From: Sphingomonadaceae bacterium
GTDB lineage: Bacteria; Pseudomonadota; Alphaproteobacteria; Sphingomonadales; Sphingomonadaceae
DNA: 64,000 nt
Direction of reading: 5' to 3'
Assembly: GCA_024236195.1 (NCBI GenBank)
Contig: JACKKZ010000002.1
Span: 248,001-312,000, forward strand
Positions 60,046-64,000 of this stretch are shown piece by piece. Positions within the stretch are counted from its first letter, which is position 1, and each line of letters opens with the position of its first letter. A model generated the notes under the pieces. That model worked only from the letters and a program-made list of their open reading frames with translations, was not told where the DNA came from and did not search any database. The position numbers were made by a program, and so were the translations under genes.

Positions 60046-61620
60046 ATGGAATTGCGCCTGCCGCCACGCATTTCACCAACTGACTTCCAGCGCGCGACTG
60101 CGGCCTTTGCCAATGTCGTGGGCCAGGAATGGCTTATGGTCACAGATGAAGACCGCGAAGCCTATTCAGACACTTACGCCCCCGGCCCCAAGGAACAATG
60201 GCCCCCATCGGGCGCAGTCGCCCCCGGCACGGTCGAAGAAGTGCAGGCGATTGTCCGCCTCGCCAATGAACATCGCGTGCCGCTGTGGCCCGTCAGCCGC
60301 GGCAAGAACCTCGGCTATGGTGCCTCTGCTCCGCGCCTGCCGGGCGCGATGGTGCTCGACATGGGCCGGATGAACAAGGTGCTCGAGCTCGACGAGAAGC
60401 TCGCCTACTGCGTGGTCGAACCGGGCGTGTCCTTTTTCGACCTCTATGACCATATCCAGCGCGAGAAGGCGGCGCTGTGGACCAGCGTGCCCGGCAATGG
60501 CTGGGGCTCCGTGCTGGGCAATGCGCTCGACCACGGGATTGGCTACACCCCCTATGGCCTCCACGCACGGAACCTGTGCGGGATGGAAGTCATCACGCCC
60601 ACCGGTGAGCTGGTGCGGACCGGCATGGGCGCGATGGATAACAACCCGGCCTGGCACCTCTTCCCCTTCGGCTATGGCCCGACCTGGGAACTGGCCTTTA
60701 CCCAGTCCAACCTTGGCGTCGTGACCAAGGCCGGGCTGTGGCTGCAGCCTGCGCCAGAAACCAGCCTGCAACTGACCTGGGACATTCCCAATGAGGAAGA
60801 CATTGGCTGGGTGATGGACACGATTGCGCCGATGAAAATCTCCGGCCTGATCGAACAGAATGTCTTCATCCCCAGCTGGCTGGGCAAGATCGTGCTCAAG
60901 GGCCAGCGCAAGGATTTCTGGGACAAGCCCGGCGCGATCCCCGAATGGCGCGTGCAGGAACTGCTGACAGAGCACAAGCTGGGTTACTGGCAAGTGCAGA
61001 TCCGCCTCTATGGTGATGAAGCGGTCAACAAGGCCAAGGCCGAAGTGATCAAATCCGCCATGGCGCGCCACCTTGCCACACCGCCGCTGGAGGAATGGTG
61101 GCGACAAGGCGACCCGGTCAACCAGTATGATACGACCATGGGTGTGCCCAGTGCGGTAGCATTGCAGATGGGTGACTGGATCGGCGGGGCCGGGGCGCAT
61201 ATGGGCTTCTCCCCGGTGGTCCCGGCAACCAGCGAACATGTGCTGGGTCAGCTAAAGCGCAGCCGCAAGATCATCGCGGATTACGATACGGACTTCTACG
61301 CCAGCTTCACCATTGGCGGGCGGTTCGCGAACAATATCAACATGCTGATGTTCGACCGCACCGATGCGGCGCAGGTCGAGACGATGAAGGCACTGTTCAA
61401 CACGCTGATCAGGGAAAGCGCCGCTGCGGGCTATGGCGAATATCGCACCCATCTGGGCTGGATGGATCCGGTGATGGATACGTTCAATTTCAACGACCAT
61501 TCGTTGCGCGCCATGAACGAGAAGATCAAGGATGCGCTGGACCCCAACGGGATCATTGCACCGGGCAAGCAAGGCGTCTGGCCTGCGGCCTATCGCGATA
61601 TGGCAGGAGCACGGGCATGA
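60046..61620 (+). CDS. FAD-binding oxidoreductase of the vanillyl-alcohol oxidase / 4-cresol dehydrogenase family
   Basis: 524 residues, ribosome site GGAGAGGGG. The FAD domain shows VPLWPVSRGKNLGYGASAP (about 82-100) and VPGNGWGSVLGNALDHGIGYTPYG, as in p-cresol methylhydroxylase (PchF) and vanillyl-alcohol oxidase. The C-terminal domain includes NEKIKDALDPNGIIAPGKQGVWP. The next gene encodes a c-type cytochrome, so electrons probably go to that cytochrome rather than to oxygen, as in the cresol dehydrogenases. The substrate is likely a para-substituted phenol; which one is unknown. There is no signal peptide visible on this subunit. Confidence 0.9.
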   Translation: MELRLPPRISPTDFQRATAAFANVVGQEWLMVTDEDREAYSDTYAPGPKEQWPPSGAVAPGTVEEVQAIVRLANEHRVPLWPVSRGKNLGYGASAPRLPGAMVLDMGRMNKVLELDEKLAYCVVEPGVSFFDLYDHIQREKAALWTSVPGNGWGSVLGNALDHGIGYTPYGLHARNLCGMEVITPTGELVRTGMGAMDNNPAWHLFPFGYGPTWELAFTQSNLGVVTKAGLWLQPAPETSLQLTWDIPNEEDIGWVMDTIAPMKISGLIEQNVFIPSWLGKIVLKGQRKDFWDKPGAIPEWRVQELLTEHKLGYWQVQIRLYGDEAVNKAKAEVIKSAMARHLATPPLEEWWRQGDPVNQYDTTMGVPSAVALQMGDWIGGAGAHMGFSPVVPATSEHVLGQLKRSRKIIADYDTDFYASFTIGGRFANNINMLMFDRTDAAQVETMKALFNTLIRESAAAGYGEYRTHLGWMDPVMDTFNFNDHSLRAMNEKIKDALDPNGIIAPGKQGVWPAAYRDMAGARA

Positions 61621-62066
61621 AGACCGCTCACAAGACCGCGCTGTTCACCATCGCCTTCGCCTCGCTAGCGCTTGCGGGTTGCTCCAAACAGGATGACGCT
61701 GCTCCCGACGCTCCGGCAGAGGCGGCCAAGGGTGGCCCACCGCCGCTGCCGCCTTATGAAATGCGCGCAGCCCAGCCTGCCGGCAATCGTCTGGCCGTGA
61801 GCCGTGATGGCAAGGCGGTGTTCGAACATGCCTGCGGCTATTGCCACCTCAATGGCGGGATGGGCACGAACCTGCTCATCAAGCAACGGATTGCCGTAGG
61901 CGAAGGGCCGGAAATGGCGCTGCTCACCAACCGCAAGGATTTGACAGCGGATTACGTCAAGCAGGTCGTCCGCCAGGGCAAGGCCGCCATGCCGCCGCAG
62001 ACACGCGTCGACATCACCGATGCAGAGCTCGACAGCGTGGCCCAATATCTTGCGGGGGACAAGTAA
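61617..62066 (+). CDS. Lipoprotein c-type cytochrome, electron acceptor of the oxidase
   Basis: 149 residues overlapping the oxidase stop (ATGA). A lipoprotein signal ends in the lipobox LAGC with C22, then a Pro/Ala-rich linker and one haem site CGYCH at 73-77. A candidate axial methionine is in GKAAMPPQTRVD. Gene order and overlap fit the PchF-PchC pairing of flavocytochrome phenol dehydrogenases, with the cytochrome anchored in a membrane facing the periplasm. Confidence 0.9.
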   Translation: MKTAHKTALFTIAFASLALAGCSKQDDAAPDAPAEAAKGGPPPLPPYEMRAAQPAGNRLAVSRDGKAVFEHACGYCHLNGGMGTNLLIKQRIAVGEGPEMALLTNRKDLTADYVKQVVRQGKAAMPPQTRVDITDAELDSVAQYLAGDK

Positions 62067-62449
62067 TGCGCCTGTCCCGCCGTACTGCGCTGAAAGCTGG
62101 CGCTGCACTGGGCGCGGCAGCGGGCATCCCGCTCGCCGCCAACCGTGCCGCTGCGCGCCCCGCGCTGCTGGTGCATGACAGCCGCCTGGCAGAAAGCCCC
62201 GCTTTCCTCGCCAGTCGGCAGGGTATTCGCCGCTTCGACATGGCGCAGGAAGCGGGGTCGCTCTGGGCCAACGTCCGCCGGGGACTCACCAGCCATGGCC
62301 GGATCGAAGGGCTGACCCGCTGGAGCGACTGGGTGCAATTGCGCGGCGCGCTGGAAGAGCAGGGTTTCCGCATGGAAAGCGAACAGCGCATCCCGGCCCG
62401 CATCGCGGGGCGCAATGACCTCTATCGCTGGACCATGCGCCCGCGCTGA
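62066..62449 (+). CDS. Tat-signal small protein of unknown function
   Basis: 127 residues, start overlapping the cytochrome stop (TAATG). It has a twin-arginine signal (LSRRTALKAGAALGAAAG) and a mature part of about 100 residues with VHDSRLAESPAFLASRQGI and GLTRWSDWVQLRGALEEQGF. I recognise no family. Co-expression with the flavocytochrome suggests a periplasmic assembly or accessory protein. Confidence 0.7.
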   Translation: MRLSRRTALKAGAALGAAAGIPLAANRAAARPALLVHDSRLAESPAFLASRQGIRRFDMAQEAGSLWANVRRGLTSHGRIEGLTRWSDWVQLRGALEEQGFRMESEQRIPARIAGRNDLYRWTMRPR

Positions 62450-62518
62450 TCCTGCCAAAACTGCACAATCGCGCTCGCAAATGCGACGATTGCGCGCTTG
62501 ACCGACTCCCGGACAGGA

Positions 62519-62537
62519 TTGTAAGCAATGCTTACAA
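62519..62537. promoter_or_regulatory. Palindrome TTGTAAGC-AAT-GCTTACAA before the GST genes
   Basis: Perfect 8-base arms around three bases, 39 bases before the GST start codon, in a 126-base intergenic stretch. The form suits a TetR- or GntR-type dimer and differs from the TAACG-NN-CGTTA sites, so the GST genes may answer to another regulator. Confidence 0.55.
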
Positions 62538-62575
62538 ACGTGACGGGCGCAAAGCCTGCACCGAGAGGAGAAGGC

Positions 62576-63340
62576 ATGGCCGATATCGCCCTGTATCACT
62601 GGGAGCCGAACGCCAATTCGGGCAAGCCCATGCTGGCGCTCGCTGAAAAGGGGGTGCAGTGGGACAGCCACTACACTGACTTGCTTAATTTCGACCAGCA
62701 CAAGCCCGCCTATCTTGCGATGAACCCGCAAGGGACCATCCCCGTGATGACCCATGGCGATCTGGTGCTGACCGAAAGCACGGCGATGATGGAATATGTG
62801 GATGAGGCCTTTGCCGGTCCCGCCCTTATGCCGTCTGACCCGCGCGACCGCTGGCGCGTGCGCTGGTGGATGAAGTTCATGGACCAGTGGCTCGGCCCGA
62901 GCTTTTCCATGATCGGCTGGTCGATGTTTGTCGGCCCGTCAGTCCGACAGAAAGACCCCGCCGAACTGGAAGCCGCGATTGAACGCATTCCCCTGCCCGA
63001 ACGGCGCGTGGCATGGCGCAAGGCGATCAGCGGCAATTTCTCGGAGGAAGAAATGGCCGAGAGCCGCCGCCGCGTGGCCGAAGGTGTGCGCCTGCTGGAA
63101 GAGGAACTGGGCAAGCGGCCCTATGTCGGATCGAACCAGTACACGCTGGCAGACATCAACATCTTCAATTCCACCTACTCGCTGCCGCTGGGCCAGCCGG
63201 ACCTCGCCGGACCGGACAAGACGCCCAACATCATGGCCTGGCTCAAGCGCATCTATGATCGCCCCGCCGTGACTGAAGTCTGGGCCATGGGCCGGACGGA
63301 CCTCGCCAAGCGGGTCACTGCCATGATGGAGATGCTGTGA
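62576..63340 (+). CDS. Glutathione S-transferase resembling beta-etherase LigF
   Basis: 254 residues from the ATG at 62576 (GAGAGGAG ribosome site). The thioredoxin-like N-domain reads LYHWEPNANSGKPMLALAEKG, and MNPQGTIPVM plus LTESTAMMEYVDEAF form the glutathione site. Alignment from memory with LigF of Sphingobium SYK-6 is good along the whole length (GANSLKP, TEST, STIGWAF, WRRA segments), so it belongs to the etherase-type GSTs. Cleavage of a lignin beta-aryl ether is possible but unproven. The next gene is a second GST. Confidence 0.82.
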   Translation: MADIALYHWEPNANSGKPMLALAEKGVQWDSHYTDLLNFDQHKPAYLAMNPQGTIPVMTHGDLVLTESTAMMEYVDEAFAGPALMPSDPRDRWRVRWWMKFMDQWLGPSFSMIGWSMFVGPSVRQKDPAELEAAIERIPLPERRVAWRKAISGNFSEEEMAESRRRVAEGVRLLEEELGKRPYVGSNQYTLADINIFNSTYSLPLGQPDLAGPDKTPNIMAWLKRIYDRPAVTEVWAMGRTDLAKRVTAMMEML

Positions 63341-64000
63341 TGACTGCGATCCTTTATCATGGCGAACCCAATGCCGCATCCTTCAGCGTGCTGGCGGCTC
63401 TGGCCGAAAGCGGGCTGGAGATTGAATGCCGCGCTATCGACCTGCTCGCAGGCGAACGCCACACTATCCCCGGCCTCAGCGAGCCGCTCGCCCGCGATAT
63501 GAGCATCGAAGGCGAAGGCCCGGTGCTGGTGATTGATGGCGAAGCGATGAGCGATGCGGTCTTCCTCGCCCAATATCTGGACGATGCAGCGGGTGGTTGC
63601 GGGCTGCAACCCAGCGTTGCCTATGCCCATTGGGAAATGATGATGTGGTGCCGCCAGCTGACTGAGCGGCTGGCCCCGGCGGCTGCCTATATCGGCACAC
63701 TTGCCCATGCGCAGCGCAAGCTGGCGGCAATCGGCGCAGACGGCTTTGCCAAGCTTGCCGGAACCATCGCCGCCGAGGATTTGCGCGCGCGCTGGCAAGA
63801 CCTGCATGATGGCACGGTCGACGCTGCCAAGGTCGAGGATTCGCGCGCCAAGGTCGCCCAGTTTGCCCAGCGCGCGGAAGACAGGCTGGCCGACGGACGG
63901 GAATGGCTGATGGGGGATTTCTCTATCGCAGATCTGGAAACTTATGGCTGGATGGCCGGAATGCGCGCGCTGGAGGCAGAGGCTTTTGCCGGCAAGCCGA
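63340..64000 (+). CDS. Second glutathione S-transferase-like protein (5' part)
   Basis: The frame starts at an ATG overlapping the preceding stop (TGATGA) and is open to the window end, 220 codons. The start ILYHGEPNAASFSVLAALAESGLEIE mirrors the first GST, and GEGPVLVIDGEAMSDAVFLAQYLDD corresponds to the glutathione-binding cis-proline and S-D region. It is more divergent (SDAV in place of TEST). Tandem, coupled GST genes suggest a heterodimer or paired enzymes of opposite stereospecificity, as LigE/LigF, but this is inference. Confidence 0.78.
   Translation, partial: MTAILYHGEPNAASFSVLAALAESGLEIECRAIDLLAGERHTIPGLSEPLARDMSIEGEGPVLVIDGEAMSDAVFLAQYLDDAAGGCGLQPSVAYAHWEMMMWCRQLTERLAPAAAYIGTLAHAQRKLAAIGADGFAKLAGTIAAEDLRARWQDLHDGTVDAAKVEDSRAKVAQFAQRAEDRLADGREWLMGDFSIADLETYGWMAGMRALEAEAFAGKP

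Noticed and set aside
1..64000. CRISPR arrays, tRNA or rRNA genes, phage structural genes, plasmid replication genes
   Set aside because: I saw no regularly spaced direct repeats, no tRNA-like cloverleaf or rRNA sequence, and no such protein families. The ParB-like gene has no parA partner and is a transposon passenger.

Overview
The window looks like a chromosomal segment of a sphingomonad alphaproteobacterium (Sphingomonadales, plausibly Erythrobacteraceae). Support comes from the high GC content, tightly overlapping operons, a SYK-6-type protocatechuate 4,5-cleavage (lig) pathway, lignin-type SDR/GST/decarboxylase genes, and GC-rich intergenic palindromes. The assignment is inference from gene content, not from a marker gene.

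Region 1 (1-36.8 kb) is an almost complete polar-type flagellar locus. After the 3' end of an unrelated flavoprotein, a leftward run from a sigma-54 activator at 16.1 kb down to fliS at 1.0 kb encodes the basal body, motor switch, export apparatus and filament cap (fliE-F-G-H-I-J-K-L-M-N-O-P-Q-R, flhB, fliD, fliS). One flagellin gene follows, transcribed rightward from a likely sigma-54 promoter. Next is a HAD-domain protein/methyltransferase pair, possibly for flagellin modification. A second leftward operon from 30.4 kb (flgB-C-D-E-F-G-H-I-J-K-L, motA, motB) starts at a very good sigma-54 promoter. Rightward genes complete the set: an ExbB/ExbD-like pair, flgA, flgM, flgN, then a lytic transglycosylase, flhA and fliA behind a consensus-perfect sigma-54 promoter. 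Regulation therefore looks two-tiered: sigma-54 activator, then FliA/FlgM.

Region 2 (37-41.4 kb) holds a tyrosine/homogentisate catabolic operon (hppD, a VOC protein, maleylacetoacetate isomerase, fumarylacetoacetase) that conspicuously lacks hmgA, then a DUF2189 membrane protein.

Region 3 (41.4-48.6 kb) is the protocatechuate 4,5-cleavage pathway: ligK-ligU-ligI leftward, and a DUF1932 oxidoreductase-ligJ-ligA-ligB-ligC rightward. Together they take protocatechuate to pyruvate and oxaloacetate. A sharply bounded 3.2-kb stretch (about 42.2-45.4 kb) carries more than 20 small indels although the protein sequence between them is well conserved. I read this as a sequence-quality patch rather than true decay, but it must be checked.

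Region 4 (48.6-56.4 and 60.0-64.0 kb) is an aromatic/lignin-monomer catabolic block: aldo/keto reductase, exported dienelactone hydrolase, LigD-like SDR, two NTF2-like proteins, a LigW-like amidohydrolase (decarboxylase family), a TonB receptor, a vanillyl-alcohol-oxidase-type flavoprotein with its cytochrome c, and two GSTs, the first resembling the beta-etherase LigF. Three of its promoters share the palindrome TAACG-NN-CGTTA, suggesting one repressor.

Region 5 (56,405-59,953) is a 3.5-kb IS1595-family (ISXO2-type) transposon inserted in region 4. It has matched terminal inverted repeats, an 8-bp target duplication (TTTTCTTT) and passenger genes: a 44-residue protein, a ParB-like protein and a D12-class DNA adenine methylase. 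Also notable are three dispersed intergenic repeats whose central hairpin changes by compensatory substitutions.
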